The notes: generated by a model not told the origin, from the sequence alone. A DNA stretch of 64,000 nucleotides from an uncultured Serinicoccus sp. (GCF_947487915.1 NZ_CANKYH010000012.1:18211-82210); one strand, 5' to 3'. Positions 9,935 to 19,395 are shown, counted from the stretch's first letter. Numbers and translations are program-made.

Positions 9935-10687
9935 CTACTGGTCGCGCAGGTGCTCGACGTCCCCGGCGTGGTGCACCCCGACCGCGCCGTCCCGCTCGCG
10001 CACCAGCAGCGCCCCACCCTCGTCCAGCCCGACCGCCTCCCCACGCACCGTGGCCCCGTCCGGCCGGTGCACGACGACGGCACGCCCGAGGGTCGCGCAC
10101 CGGGCGAGGTATGCCGTGCGCACGGGCCCCGTCTCGCCGCGGGCGAGGGGCGTGTGCAGGTCGCGCAGCCGGCGCAGGTAGTCCTGGAGGAAGTCCTCCC
10201 GCGCACCCTCCGGGAGCGGGGCCCCACCCCGGGCCAGGCGCCACGAGGTGGCCGTCGGCACCGGCAGCTGGTCAGGGTCGTGGTCGACGTTGACGCCGAC
10301 GCCCACGACGAGCGCCCCGGTGTCCGCCACCTGCACCAGCACCCCGCAGAGCTTGCCCGGGGCCGGCCCGTCCTCGAGGAGCACGTCGTTGGGCCACTTG
10401 AGCACGGCGCGCACCGGCCAGCGGCCGGCCTCCAGCGCGTCCACCACCGCCACGCCGGTCGCCAGCGGCAGCCAGCCCACCACCGGTGCCGGGACGGGCG
10501 GCAGGACGGCGCTGACCGCCAGGCACGTCCCGGGCGGCGAGGACCAGGCGCGGCCGCGACGGCCCTGCCCCGCGCTCTGGTGGTCGGCGACGACCACGCG
10601 ACCGGGGCGTGGGTCGGCGAGGGCGTCGACGTTGGTCGAGCCGAGGCTCTCGTGGTGCTCCGGCGTGGCCCAGCACAGTCGGGTCAT
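9935..10687 (-). CDS. birA: Biotin-[acetyl-CoA carboxylase] ligase
   Basis: Catalyses biotinyl-5'-AMP formation and biotin transfer to the lysine of the carboxylase carrier domain. Key motifs: ESLGSTNVDA, SAGQGRRGRAWSSP (the adenylate-binding GRRGR loop), VLKWPNDVLL and GKLCGVLVQ with the catalytic Lys region. 250 residues with no N-terminal helix-turn-helix, hence the monofunctional class II type without repressor function. It is divergent from the acyl-CoA carboxylase beta gene with 22 bp between the two starts. This fits its role, since that complex needs the biotinylated alpha subunit, which is not in this window. Confidence 0.94.
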   Translation of the reverse strand: MTRLCWATPEHHESLGSTNVDALADPRPGRVVVADHQSAGQGRRGRAWSSPPGTCLAVSAVLPPVPAPVVGWLPLATGVAVVDALEAGRWPVRAVLKWPNDVLLEDGPAPGKLCGVLVQVADTGALVVGVGVNVDHDPDQLPVPTATSWRLARGGAPLPEGAREDFLQDYLRRLRDLHTPLARGETGPVRTAYLARCATLGRAVVVHRPDGATVRGEAVGLDEGGALLVRERDGAVGVHHAGDVEHLRDQ

Positions 10688-10709
10688 GGTCCAAGGCTAA
10701 GTTGGGGGC

Positions 10710-12329
10710 ATGACCGACCAGCTCAGCGCCGACAGCCAGGACGCCGAGGGACCGGACCTGCGCACGACCGCCGGGCGGCTCGAGGACTACCGCGCACGGG
10801 TGGACCACGCCGTCCACGCCGGGTCCGAGAAGGCCGTCGAGAAGCAGCACGCCAAGGGCAAGCTCACCGCCCGGGAGCGCATCGAGGCGCTGCTGGACGA
10901 GGGCAGCTTCACCGAGCTCGACGCGCTGGCGCGGCACCGCTCGACCGCCTTCGGGCAGGAGCGCAACCGTCCCTACGGCGATGGCGTGGTCACCGGTTAC
11001 GGCACCGTCGACGGTCGACCGGTCGCCGTGTTCGCCCAGGACTTCACCGTCTTCGGCGGCTCCCTCGGCGAGGTCTACGGCGAGAAGATCGTCAAGGTCA
11101 TGGACCTCGCGATGAAGATCGGCTGCCCGGTCGTCGGCATCAACGACTCCGGCGGCGCGCGGATCCAGGAGGGCGTGGTCGCCCTGGGTCTCTACGCCGA
11201 AATCTTCAAGCGCAACGTGCACGCCTCCGGGGTCATCCCGCAGATCTCCCTGGTCATGGGACCCTGCGCCGGCGGGGCCGTCTACTCCCCCGCCATCACC
11301 GACTTCGTCGTCATGGTGGACCAGACCTCGCACATGTTCATCACCGGCCCGGACGTCATCAAGACCGTCACCGGCGAGGACGTCACCTTCGAGGAGCTGG
11401 GCGGGGCGCGCACCCACAACTCCACCAGCGGCGTGGCCCACTACCTGGCCAGCGACGAGGACGACGCCTTCGGCTACGTCAAGGAGCTGGTGGGCTACCT
11501 GCCGCAGAACAACCTCGAGGACCCCCCGGTCTACGACGAGGAGCCCGACGAGGAGGTCGGTGAGGCCGACGCCGAGCTCGACGTGCTCATCCCCGACTCC
11601 CCCGGCGTGCCCTACGACATCACCGAGGCCGTCCGCGCCGTCCTGGACGACGGCGACTTCCTCCAGGTGCAGGAGCTGTTCGCGCCCAACATCGTCGTGG
11701 GGTTCGGACGGGTCGAGGGCCGCTCGGTCGGCGTCGTCGCCAACCAGCCGATGCAGCTGGCCGGCACCCTGGACATCGACGCCTCGGAGAAGGCCGCCCG
11801 CTTCGTGCGCACCTGCGACGCCTTCAACATCCCCATCCTCACCTTCGTCGACGTGCCCGGGTTCCTGCCGGGCACCGACCAGGAGTTCGGGGGCATCATC
11901 CGCCGCGGCGCCAAGCTGCTCTACGCCTACGCCGAGGCGACCGTCCCGCTGGTCACGGTCATCACCCGCAAGGCCTACGGCGGCGCCTACGACGTCATGG
12001 GGTCCAAGCACCTCGGCGCCGACATCAACCTGGCCTGGCCCACCGCCCAGATCGCCGTCATGGGCGCCCAGGGCGCCGCCAACATCCTCTACCGTCGCGA
12101 GCTCGCCCAGGTGCAGTCCGAGGGCGGTGACGTGGAGGCCGAGCGGGCCCGCCGCATACGGGAGTACGAGGACACCCTGGCCAACCCCTACGTCGCGGCC
12201 GAGCGCGGCTACGTCGATGCGGTCATCGAGCCGTCGCACACCCGCCTCGAGGTGTCCCGCGCCCTGCGCCACCTGCGCACCAAGCGGTCCAACCGGGCAC
12301 CGCGCAAGCACGGGAACATCCCGCTGTGA
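10710..12329 (+). CDS. Acyl-CoA carboxylase beta (carboxyltransferase) subunit
   Basis: 539 residues, PccB/AccD type. Two crotonase-like halves; the N half holds [30 protein letters not shown] and [12 protein letters not shown] with oxyanion-forming glycines, and the C half has [13 protein letters not shown] and [14 protein letters not shown]. It transfers carboxyl from carboxybiotin to acetyl- or propionyl-CoA to give malonyl- or methylmalonyl-CoA. The small epsilon subunit gene follows with a 4-bp overlap, the classical actinobacterial arrangement. The specificity-setting residue at the active site cannot be assigned reliably by eye, so propionyl versus acetyl preference is left open. Confidence 0.94.
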   Translation: MTDQLSADSQDAEGPDLRTTAGRLEDYRARVDHAVHAGSEKAVEKQHAKGKLTARERIEALLDEGSFTELDALARHRSTAFGQERNRPYGDGVVTGYGTVDGRPVAVFAQDFTVFGGSLGEVYGEKIVKVMDLAMKIGCPVVGINDSGGARIQEGVVALGLYAEIFKRNVHASGVIPQISLVMGPCAGGAVYSPAITDFVVMVDQTSHMFITGPDVIKTVTGEDVTFEELGGARTHNSTSGVAHYLASDEDDAFGYVKELVGYLPQNNLEDPPVYDEEPDEEVGEADAELDVLIPDSPGVPYDITEAVRAVLDDGDFLQVQELFAPNIVVGFGRVEGRSVGVVANQPMQLAGTLDIDASEKAARFVRTCDAFNIPILTFVDVPGFLPGTDQEFGGIIRRGAKLLYAYAEATVPLVTVITRKAYGGAYDVMGSKHLGADINLAWPTAQIAVMGAQGAANILYRRELAQVQSEGGDVEAERARRIREYEDTLANPYVAAERGYVDAVIEPSHTRLEVSRALRHLRTKRSNRAPRKHGNIPL

Positions 12330-12577
12330 GCGACACGCCGGGAACCCCGGAGGCGCAGCAGCCCGCGCTGGTGCGCGTGGTGCGCGGTGCCCCCACGCCG
12401 GCCCAGCTCGCCGCGCTCACCGTGGTCCTGAGCGCCGCCGCCGGAGGCAGCAGCAACGACACGACGCCGGACCGCCCCGGTGCCCCCCGCACCCTGTGGA
12501 CGGCGCGCGCGAGGTTCGCCCGGCCCCGCCCCTCGGTCGGGCCGGACGGGTGGCGCGCCTCGGCCCTGCCCCGCTAG
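12326..12577 (+). CDS. accE: Acyl-CoA carboxylase epsilon subunit
   Basis: 83 residues from a GTG that overlaps the beta-subunit stop by 4 bp. The [26 protein letters not shown] segment is the conserved helix of AccE/PccE, and the C-terminus has the usual W-x-A-R...P...[12 protein letters not shown] ending. Epsilon subunits bind and stabilise the beta core and the alpha-beta complex in actinobacteria. It overlaps the convergent MOSC gene by 4 bp at its 3' end. Low-complexity and charged in between, as in other members. Confidence 0.9.
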   Translation: MSDTPGTPEAQQPALVRVVRGAPTPAQLAALTVVLSAAAGGSSNDTTPDRPGAPRTLWTARARFARPRPSVGPDGWRASALPR

Positions 12578-13239
12578 CCGGACGCCCGGGACTCCACCCG
12601 CCGGGCGAGGGCGTCGTGGTACCTCGCCGGCAGGACTCCCGCGGCGACCACCTGCCGGGCCGCGAGGAGGTCCCCCATCGCCGCGGCGAAGGCGGTGCGC
12701 ATGCTCACCCCGTGCTCCGGAGGGGCACCGAGCCGGAGGGGGTCCCCGGGCGAGATCCGCCCCGGGGCGAGCACCCGGAGGTAGGCCCCGCACGCGCCGC
12801 GCTCGGTGAACCGACGGACCCAGCCCTGCTCACCCAGGTGCCGCGCGAAGGTGGCGCACGGCTGCCGCGGCAGCGACACCTGGAGCGTCGCCGAGCCCAC
12901 GTGCAGGTGCTGTCCGAGCTCCAGGCCGTCCAGGTCGATCCCCGACGTGGTGAGGTTCTCGCCGAAGGTGCCGTCCCGCAGCTCCCGTCCGAGCTCGCCC
13001 TCCCACCAGTCGAGCTCCTCGCGCGCCACGGCATACACGGCCTTGTCGTCGCCGCCGTGGTGCCGGGCGTCGCCGACGTGGTCCCCCACGGCCCCGGACC
13101 CGTCCCCGAACCGGGGACCGGGCGCCAGGACGTCGATCCCGCCCACCGGGTGCTTGTCGATGCCGGTGGTGCGCGGCGTGCCGGGGTCGGGCTTGGGCCG
13201 GGCGAGGTTGGTGGAGCGGACGCGGGCCGCCGCGGTCAT
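12574..13239 (-). CDS. MOSC-domain protein
   Basis: 221 residues. MOSC (molybdenum cofactor sulfurase C-terminal) domains bind Moco or handle sulfur; YiiM-like members act on N-hydroxylated substrates. Seen here: GIDKHPVGGIDVL, GENLTTSGIDLDGLELGQ (the G-E-N-L-T motif) and LPRQPCATFARHL with the conserved Cys. Start ATG at 13239 overlaps the stop of the glutamate symporter gene (ATGA), so it is translationally coupled to a transporter with which no functional link is obvious. Biological substrate unknown. Confidence 0.88.
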   Translation of the reverse strand: MTAAARVRSTNLARPKPDPGTPRTTGIDKHPVGGIDVLAPGPRFGDGSGAVGDHVGDARHHGGDDKAVYAVAREELDWWEGELGRELRDGTFGENLTTSGIDLDGLELGQHLHVGSATLQVSLPRQPCATFARHLGEQGWVRRFTERGACGAYLRVLAPGRISPGDPLRLGAPPEHGVSMRTAFAAAMGDLLAARQVVAAGVLPARYHDALARRVESRASG

Positions 13240-14705
13240 GTGGTGACGGCGTCCACGCCGTCGGCGCCCTTCTCCTGCAGCTCGCGTCGTTCGGCGTCGG
13301 CCCGGGGCCGGAAGTAGAACCACCCGGTCCCGAGGGCGACCAGGAACAGCACGAGCATCACCGAGAACAGCGGCCACGGCCCGGTGAGGGCGATGATGGG
13401 CACGGCGAGCGCCGTGACGAGCCCCCCGCCGAAGAACGGCTCGAAGACCAGCTGCTTGTAGCCGAACGCCTCGAAGGCCGGGCTCTCCGCGTCCGGGTCG
13501 GTGATCCGCATGAGGATCAGCCCGGTGGCGGTGACGCCCATGGACTGGCCGAAGTCGCCGATGCCCCGCTCGAACCAGTAGCGGCCGATGATCCGCGGGG
13601 CGAACCACAGGAACAACCCGACGTTGAGCGCGATGCCGGCCACCGCCAGCAGCAGGAACGAGCCGATGTTGGAGCCGATCGCCTCCAGCGAGAGCGTGCC
13701 GATCGCGGCCACGATGAGGAAGTCGAGGGCCCAGCCCTGGATGCGGAGCATGATCTGGTGGTCGATGAGGTGGTCCACGCCGAGCGCCGCCGCCATGGCC
13801 TGGATGGCCACGCCGCCGAGCAGCGCCAGCGGGAAGAGGGGGACGAAGGCGAAGATCTCCAGCGGCGTGTCGCCGTTGATGAGCACGCTGGAGTAGGTCT
13901 GCGACTCCACCCACCGCAGCGCCTCGAGGAAGAGCCACCCGATGAGGATCGCCACCGCCACCAGCGCCATGTGCAGCGACAGCGGCTCGACCGAGGAGGG
14001 GCGGCTGGTCATGGTGCCGGCCGGGTAGTACTCGTCCTTGCGGAACAGCCCCTTCTGCTCCTCGACCGAGGCCTGGACGTCGCCCTTGAGGATCTCGGTG
14101 CGCCCGGTCCGGACCCCCCAGTTGATGAGGGCGATGCCGATGACGACACCGGCGACGATGCCGACGGTGGCCAGACCGACCGCGAGGTCGGCACCCTCGC
14201 CGTAGCCGAGGTCCTCCAGGACGGGACGCATCCCCGCCGCGGTGCCGTGGCCACCCTCGAAGCCCATCTCGATGAGGGCCCCGACCATCGGCTCCGCGGC
14301 CAGCAGCGGCACCAGGATCAGCGCGGCGAGGAGCAGGCCGACGACGTACTGGCCGGACCCCATCGCGACGCCGAGGGCCAGCTGCGGGCCGACCAGCTTG
14401 CCGGCGCGCCGCGGGGTGGGTAGGTCCTGGCCGAGGAACATCGTGGCGAAGACCACGCTGATGAGCAGGCCCGGCAGGGCGGTCCACACGTCGAGCATCG
14501 GCTGGGTGAAGAGCCCGTTCTCGCCGACCGGACCACCGACCCGGCCCAGCACCTGCGGGCCGACGAGCAGGATGAGGAAGCCCCCGATGATCGAGCTGGG
14601 CAGGAAGAGCTTCTGCACCCATCCCACCTTCACCCTCACCACCTTGCCGAGGAGCAGGAAGAGCCCCAGCACGATGAGCGCGAATCCGATCTGGTCTGCG
14701 GACAT
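13236..14705 (-). CDS. gltS: Sodium/glutamate symporter (GltS family)
   Basis: 489 residues with about 11-12 hydrophobic segments. GltS family traits: two inverted halves, each with a glycine-rich re-entrant loop; FEGGHGTAAGMRPVLEDLGYGEGADLAVGLATVG is the first and MGVTATGLILMRITDPDAES the second. A cytoplasmic linker rich in charged residues (about 205-240) separates the halves. It imports glutamate with sodium in characterised members. Downstream MOSC gene overlaps by 4 bp. About 75 bp separate it from the convergent-side tam gene; nothing distinctive is seen in that gap. Confidence 0.88.
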   Translation of the reverse strand: MSADQIGFALIVLGLFLLLGKVVRVKVGWVQKLFLPSSIIGGFLILLVGPQVLGRVGGPVGENGLFTQPMLDVWTALPGLLISVVFATMFLGQDLPTPRRAGKLVGPQLALGVAMGSGQYVVGLLLAALILVPLLAAEPMVGALIEMGFEGGHGTAAGMRPVLEDLGYGEGADLAVGLATVGIVAGVVIGIALINWGVRTGRTEILKGDVQASVEEQKGLFRKDEYYPAGTMTSRPSSVEPLSLHMALVAVAILIGWLFLEALRWVESQTYSSVLINGDTPLEIFAFVPLFPLALLGGVAIQAMAAALGVDHLIDHQIMLRIQGWALDFLIVAAIGTLSLEAIGSNIGSFLLLAVAGIALNVGLFLWFAPRIIGRYWFERGIGDFGQSMGVTATGLILMRITDPDAESPAFEAFGYKQLVFEPFFGGGLVTALAVPIIALTGPWPLFSVMLVLFLVALGTGWFYFRPRADAERRELQEKGADGVDAVTT

Positions 14706-14780
14706 GGCCGCCCTCCCTCAGTCTGATGGTGCGGTCACCCTGGCACAGGTCGTCCGCCACCGCCAGCGACCGGCCGAGGG

Positions 14781-15590
14781 TCAGTCAGAAGAGTCCCTGC
14801 GGGTGGCGACCGCGAAGACCCGCCGGAAGGGCAGCACCACCCCCGCGTCGGTGCGGGGGTATGCCTCCCGCAGCGCCGCGCGGAGCTCGTCGGCGAAGTC
14901 CTGGCGCAGGTCCGGCGGCAGGGCCTGCAGCGTGGGGCGGGCCCCGGTGGCGCTGACCCACGTGAACACGGGGTCGGAGTCCTCGCCGGCGGGGTCGAGG
15001 ACGTGCAGATAGGTGGTCTCCCAGGCATCCACCTCGCACCCCGCGGCGGACAGGACCCGCAGGTAGTCGGCCGGGTCGTGGGCGGCCGGGCCGGCGACCC
15101 CGGCGAGGTGCGCGGCATACCGCGGCTGCTCCGCGATCTCGCGACGCCGGGTGTGGCTGGGCTCCCCGAAGTTGCCGGGCACCGTCATCGCGAGGACCCC
15201 GCCGGGGCGCAGGCGGCCGACCAGGTCCGGCAGCAGGGCCAGGTGCCCGGGGACCCACTGCAGGGTGGCGGTGGTGACCAGCAGGTCGACCTCCCCCGCG
15301 CCGCCGCCCCCGCGTGCCCAGTCGACGAGGTCGCCCACCTCCGCCCGGACCGTTCCACCCCCGGCCGACCCCTGGGCGGCGGCCACCATCTCGGGTGAGG
15401 AGTCCAGGCCGAGCACCTGGGCGCCCGGCCACCGGTCGGCCAGCCAGCGCAGGCCGTGCCCTGGACCGCACCCCAGGTCGACGACGCAGCGCGGCTCCAG
15501 CTCGGGCACCCGGGCCATGAGCTCGACGAACGGGCGGTCCCGCTCGGTGGCGTACCGCGCGTAGTGGTCAGGGTCCCAGCTAGCGTCCAT
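14781..15590 (-). CDS. tam: Trans-aconitate 2-methyltransferase-like SAM methyltransferase
   Basis: 269 residues, class I methyltransferase. N-terminal WDPDHYARYATERDRPFVELMARV is the typical Tam opening. Motif I is VVDLGCGPGHG, followed by GLDSSPEMVAAA, and then VTTATLQWVPGH with the post-II region characteristic of this family. The C-terminal RTDAGVVLPFRRVFAVATR is also conserved. Tam methylates trans-aconitate, a by-product that inhibits aconitase. The start overlaps the upstream membrane-protein gene by 11 bp, suggesting translational coupling. Confidence 0.88.
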   Translation of the reverse strand: MDASWDPDHYARYATERDRPFVELMARVPELEPRCVVDLGCGPGHGLRWLADRWPGAQVLGLDSSPEMVAAAQGSAGGGTVRAEVGDLVDWARGGGGAGEVDLLVTTATLQWVPGHLALLPDLVGRLRPGGVLAMTVPGNFGEPSHTRRREIAEQPRYAAHLAGVAGPAAHDPADYLRVLSAAGCEVDAWETTYLHVLDPAGEDSDPVFTWVSATGARPTLQALPPDLRQDFADELRAALREAYPRTDAGVVLPFRRVFAVATRRDSSD

Positions 15591-16623
15591 GGTGCCCCTC
15601 CTCGCTGTGGCTGTCGCTGCGCTCCTGCGCCCGCAGCGCCCGGTAGACCGCCCGCACCCCGACCGCCCGCTCCAGCTCGTCGGTGACGACCGAGAAGAAC
15701 TGGTGCCGGTAGGTGTCGTCGGTGACTGCGCTCACGATGAAGTAGAGCCCGGAGAACGAGGCGAGGAACAAGGAGACCTTGACCAGCTCGACCGAGACGC
15801 TGCCGAGGTAGGGCACGTGGCGGGTCTGATCCAGACCGGTCCAGTTCAGCTGGGTCTGCTGCTGCATGATGATCGACCCGAAGACGAGCAGGAAGACGAA
15901 GACGGCCCCGATGAGGGCCACGACCTGCACCAGCTGGATGAGCAGCAGGGCGATGATGAGGTTCCACCGCTCGAAGCCGGTGACGCGGGCGTAGGACGCC
16001 GTGTCCACCCCCGGGTCGGCGGCGAGCCGGGCCTGGGTGGCCTGCATGGGCGTGCCACGGCAGGCGCGCTCGAGGAAGGCCTCGTCGACGGCGTCGTCGG
16101 CCCGGTCGACCTCCTCCGGCAGCCGGATCAGCTGGAACACGACGCCGACGCCCAGCAGGAGCAGGACCACCAGCCAGTGCGTGGCGAACGGCAGGCTCGC
16201 GCTCATCTCCCACGCCTCGGCGTTGATGAAGAGGAAGGCCACGAAGAGCAGCAGCAGCGGCAGCGCCCGCATCGCGGTGCCGACCAGGAGCGGGACGCTC
16301 GTGACCGTGCGGCGCAGCGCGAAGGTGAGGATGGGGCGCGCGTGCAGGGCGGTCGAGGCATACCCGAGGACCGCCACGACGAGCAGCGTCAGCCACACCG
16401 CCGGCGCCGCGCTGACCTGCTGCGAGACCCACCCGAGGGTCCCGCCGAGCGCGGCGGTCACGACGACCACGAACAGGCCCACGGGCACCAGGTGGCGGGG
16501 GCGAAGGGCGGCCCGGGCCGCCGCCCGCTCGGCCGGCACGAAGTAGGACAGGCCGTGCGCGAGGAACCAGCGCTCGGTCTCGCGACGGGGGTCGGCGGGG
16601 CGGGGTCGGCGGGGCACGAGCAC
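15580..16623 (-). CDS. Multi-pass membrane protein of unknown function
   Basis: 347 residues from a GTG at 16623; an alternative GTG lies 6 bp further in. The N-terminal 35 residues are Arg/Pro-rich and cytoplasmic-looking (RETERWFLAHGLSYFVPAERAAAR). There are about six hydrophobic segments: near 48-68, 77-95, 105-130, 140-160, 225-250 and 285-305. Between the two halves lies a charged loop of about 55 residues, and the C-terminus is again charged with RSDSHSEEGHHGR. I do not recognise the family. It is divergent from the DUF885 gene (48 bp between starts) and overlaps tam downstream. No enzymatic motif is visible. Confidence 0.7.
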   Translation of the reverse strand: MLVPRRPRPADPRRETERWFLAHGLSYFVPAERAAARAALRPRHLVPVGLFVVVVTAALGGTLGWVSQQVSAAPAVWLTLLVVAVLGYASTALHARPILTFALRRTVTSVPLLVGTAMRALPLLLLFVAFLFINAEAWEMSASLPFATHWLVVLLLLGVGVVFQLIRLPEEVDRADDAVDEAFLERACRGTPMQATQARLAADPGVDTASYARVTGFERWNLIIALLLIQLVQVVALIGAVFVFLLVFGSIIMQQQTQLNWTGLDQTRHVPYLGSVSVELVKVSLFLASFSGLYFIVSAVTDDTYRHQFFSVVTDELERAVGVRAVYRALRAQERSDSHSEEGHHGR

Positions 16624-16671
16624 AGGGTATGCGCGGGGTGACCGCCCGCCGGTGCGCGGTAGGTTGCGGGG

Positions 16672-18357
16672 GTGAGAACGCAGAGCCGCACCGCCACCGA
16701 CATCGACCGCATCGCCGAGGCGCACCTGGACGCCACGGTGGCGCTCAGCCCGCTCGAGGCGACCTACCTGGGCGTGCCCGGGCGGGACGCCGAGATCGAC
16801 GACCTGTCGCTGGACGGGGTGCGGGCCCAGCGGGAGCAGGCCGCCGCGACCCTGGCCGCCCTGGAGGGCGCCCGGCCGGTCGACGACACCGACCGGGTCA
16901 CCGTGGCCGCGCTGCGCGAGCGGCTCGGCCTGGAGGTCGAGCTCGCGGACCTCGTCCTGTCCGGGCGGGCCCCGGTGGAGCTCAACGTCATCGCCTCGGC
17001 GCCGCAGGCGGTGCGCGACATCTTCGACCTCATGCCCAAGGACACCGAGCAGGACTGGAGCACCGTCGTCGCCCGGCTGCGGGCCGTCCCGCCGGCGCTG
17101 CAGCAGTTCGTCTCCGCCCTCGCCTGGTCCGCCGGGCAGGGCCAGGTGCCGCCGGTGCGGCAGGTGCGCGCCGTCGCCGCGCAGTGCCGCGACCAGGCCG
17201 GTGACACCGCGAGCAGCTTCGACGCCCTCGCCGGTGAGGCGACGGACCAGCCCGAGTCCCTGCGCACCGAGCTCGCGGAGGCGGTGACCGGGGCCAAGGC
17301 GGCCTTCGGCGAGCTCGCGGCATACCTCGCCGGGGAGCTGGAGCCGCAGGCGCCGGAGTCGGACGCGTGCGGGCAGGAGCGCTACCGGCTGCACTCGCGC
17401 AGCTTCCTCGGGGCCGACATCGACCTCGAGGAGACCTACCGCTGGGGCCAGGAGGAGCTCGCCCGGATCACCCGGCTCATGGAGGAGACGGCCGAGCAGG
17501 TCCGGCCGGGCGCGAGCGTCGAGGAGGCTGTCGCGATCCTGGACGCCGACCCGGCCTACGCCCTCGAGGGCACCGACGCGCTGCGCGGGTGGATGCAGGT
17601 CACGGCGGACGAGGCGGTGCGGGAGCTGGCCGGCACGCAGTTCGACGTGCCGGAGCCGGTGCGGCGCATCGAGTGCATGATCGCGCCCAGCCAGACCGGG
17701 GGGATCTACTACACCGGACCCAGCGAGGACTTCAGCCGTCCGGGACGGATGTGGTGGTCGGTGCCCCAGGGGGTGACCCGCTTCTCCACCTGGCGCGAGC
17801 TCACCACCGTCTACCACGAGGGGGTCCCGGGCCACCACCTCCAGATCGCGCAGACCGTCTACCGCTCCGAGCTGCTCAACCGCTGGCGCCGGCTGGCGTC
17901 CTGGACCTCGGGGCACGGGGAGGGCTGGGCCCTCTACGCCGAGTGGCTCATGGCCGACCTGGGCCACATGGACGACCCGGGCAACCGGATGGGCCTGCTC
18001 GGTGGGCAGTCGCTGCGGGCGGCCCGGGTGGTCATCGACATCGGGGTGCACTGCGGCTTCGAGGCACCGGCCGAGGTCGGGGGCGGCGAGTGGACCTACG
18101 ACAAGGCGTGGCGGTTCCTCACCGCGCACGCGCCCGAGAACGAGGAGTCCCTGCGCTTCGAGCTCGACCGCTACCTCGGCTGGCCGGGGCAGGCACCGAG
18201 CTACAAGATCGGCGAGCGGCTGTGGCTGGAGCTGCGGGAGGAGTGCCGGCGCCGGGAGGGGGACGCCTTCGACCTCCAGGCCTTCCACCGGCGGGCGCTG
18301 GACATCGGTGGCGTCGGCCTGGACACCCTGCGTGCGGCGGTGCTCGGCGAGCTGTGA
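16672..18357 (+). CDS. DUF885-family putative metallopeptidase
   Basis: 561 residues from a GTG at 16672. DUF885 proteins are alpha-helical zinc-peptidase-like enzymes; the signature TTVYHEGVPGHHLQIAQ, an HE-x(4)-HH variant of the zinc-binding helix, is clear about two thirds into the protein. It is followed by GWALYAEWLM and GAPSYKIGER-like blocks (here APSYKIGERLW). No signal peptide is seen, so it is probably cytoplasmic. A GNAT gene follows with a 4-bp overlap. The substrate is unknown in general for the family; some members are annotated as prolyl peptidases. Confidence 0.88.
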   Translation: MRTQSRTATDIDRIAEAHLDATVALSPLEATYLGVPGRDAEIDDLSLDGVRAQREQAAATLAALEGARPVDDTDRVTVAALRERLGLEVELADLVLSGRAPVELNVIASAPQAVRDIFDLMPKDTEQDWSTVVARLRAVPPALQQFVSALAWSAGQGQVPPVRQVRAVAAQCRDQAGDTASSFDALAGEATDQPESLRTELAEAVTGAKAAFGELAAYLAGELEPQAPESDACGQERYRLHSRSFLGADIDLEETYRWGQEELARITRLMEETAEQVRPGASVEEAVAILDADPAYALEGTDALRGWMQVTADEAVRELAGTQFDVPEPVRRIECMIAPSQTGGIYYTGPSEDFSRPGRMWWSVPQGVTRFSTWRELTTVYHEGVPGHHLQIAQTVYRSELLNRWRRLASWTSGHGEGWALYAEWLMADLGHMDDPGNRMGLLGGQSLRAARVVIDIGVHCGFEAPAEVGGGEWTYDKAWRFLTAHAPENEESLRFELDRYLGWPGQAPSYKIGERLWLELREECRRREGDAFDLQAFHRRALDIGGVGLDTLRAAVLGEL

Positions 18358-18995
18358 GCGGTCGCCCGCAGACCCCGCGGCGGACCACCCGCCGGCTCGT
18401 GCTGCGCGGGTTCGTCGAGGCCGACCGGGAGCCGTTCGCCGCGATGAACACCGACCCCGAGGTGATGCGCCACCTGCAGGGCCCGATGAGCCGCGAGCGC
18501 TCGGACGCCTTCGTCCGCCGCATCGACGCCTGCTGGTCCGAGCGCGGCTACGGGCTGTGGGCCCTGGAGCGGCGCGACACCGGCGAGTTCCTCGGCTACA
18601 CCGGCCTCTGGCCCGCCGACTTCCTGCCCTCGGGGCCGGCCGTCGAGGTGGGGTGGCGCCTGGCGCGGCCGGCGTGGGGCCACGGTTTCGCCACCGAGGC
18701 GGCCACGGAGGCGCTGCGTCTCGGCTTCACCGAGCTCGGGCTGGCGGAGATCGTCTCGTTCACCCCGGCGGTCAACACCCCCTCGTTGCGGGTCATGGGC
18801 CGCATCGGGCTGCGGCGCGACCCGACGCGTGACTTCGACCACCCGAGGGTGGACGCGACGGCATACCCCGAGCTGGTGCGACACCTCGTCCACGCCCTCG
18901 ACGCGCAGACGTGGAAGTCCGGCGCCGGTGGCCCCGGCGCAGTGGCGCAGGACGAGCCGGGCCCGCAGCACGAGGGGCCCTCCGGCCGGTCGTGA
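18354..18995 (+). CDS. GNAT-family acetyltransferase (RimJ/RimL type)
   Basis: 213 residues; GTG start overlaps the DUF885 stop (GTGA). TTRRLVLRGFVEADREPFAAMNTDPEVMRHL opens the fold in RimJ/RimL style; EVGWRLARPAWGHGFATEAATEALRLGF is the acetyl-CoA pyrophosphate loop region, and NTPSLRVMGRIGLRRD the C-terminal strand. These enzymes acetylate N-termini or small molecules. The last 30 residues after TWKSG are low-complexity and partly encoded by the start of a 22-bp tandem repeat, so the present stop may have been shifted by repeat growth. Confidence 0.86.
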   Translation: MSGRPQTPRRTTRRLVLRGFVEADREPFAAMNTDPEVMRHLQGPMSRERSDAFVRRIDACWSERGYGLWALERRDTGEFLGYTGLWPADFLPSGPAVEVGWRLARPAWGHGFATEAATEALRLGFTELGLAEIVSFTPAVNTPSLRVMGRIGLRRDPTRDFDHPRVDATAYPELVRHLVHALDAQTWKSGAGGPGAVAQDEPGPQHEGPSGRS

Positions 18996-19068
18996 CGACG
19001 ACGGCGGTCGGTCGTGAGAACGCTGGCGGCCGGTCGTGACAACACCGGCGGCCGGTCGTGACGCCGGC
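18984..19068. repeat. 22-bp direct tandem repeat, about 3.8 copies
   Basis: Units begin at 18984, 19006, 19028 and 19050. Each reads GGYCGGTCGTGA followed by about 10 variable bases ending in GGC. The first unit contains the stop codon of the preceding GNAT gene. The same core CCGGTCGTG occurs again in the duplicated sequence near 57.5 kb. No adjacent protein-coding function explains the array. Confidence 0.8.
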
Positions 19069-19395
19069 TCCGTCCCGAGTCGCGACCGCGCCTCGCCGCC
19101 TCGCACCATGACACCCATAGGCCCCACGGGCCCCCCGGTGCGAGGAAACGTGCAGATGCCGGGGATATATCCCGCGCAACGGTCATCGTCTCCGCAGGAC
19201 GGGGCTGCCGTGACGGATGCGGCGCGTGTGACGACAGCGGACAGCACGACGGGGCGGGGAGGATTCGCGGTCGGGAACGCGTGCAGCGAGAACGCGTCCG
19301 ACCGGGGCACGGGCGGACGGCGCAGGGGCGACGGGGTGCGTGGGTCGGGGGGCGCCACCCGGAGGACGGGGTCCGCCACGGGTACGCTCTCGTCC
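19069..19395. other. Gene-free stretch with a nested hairpin and a 12-bp palindrome upstream of maf
   Basis: Together with the 22-bp repeats this makes a 400-bp gap without a convincing gene. A 9-bp inverted repeat CCTCGCACC (19099-19107) pairs with GGTGCGAGG (19137-19145) and encloses a smaller GGCCC/GGGCC hairpin. The perfect palindrome GGGATATATCCC lies at 19162-19173, in the only AT-rich spot of the region. An open frame runs through in phase with maf, but it has no family resemblance and the maf family start is at 19396. A structured leader or an operator is possible; I see no known riboswitch. Confidence 0.5.

Noticed and set aside
9935..10687. Considered whether birA carries a repressor domain
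   Set aside because: The protein starts directly at the catalytic domain; no helix-turn-helix is encoded upstream because the divergent carboxylase gene begins 22 bp away.
10272..12311. A long minus-strand frame opposite the acyl-CoA carboxylase beta gene
   Set aside because: No domain or ribosome site; the plus-strand gene is full length and canonical.
18984..19068. Repeat array considered as a CRISPR
   Set aside because: Units are 22 bp with imperfect cores and about 10-base variable parts, far too short for repeat-spacer structure, and no cas genes are present.
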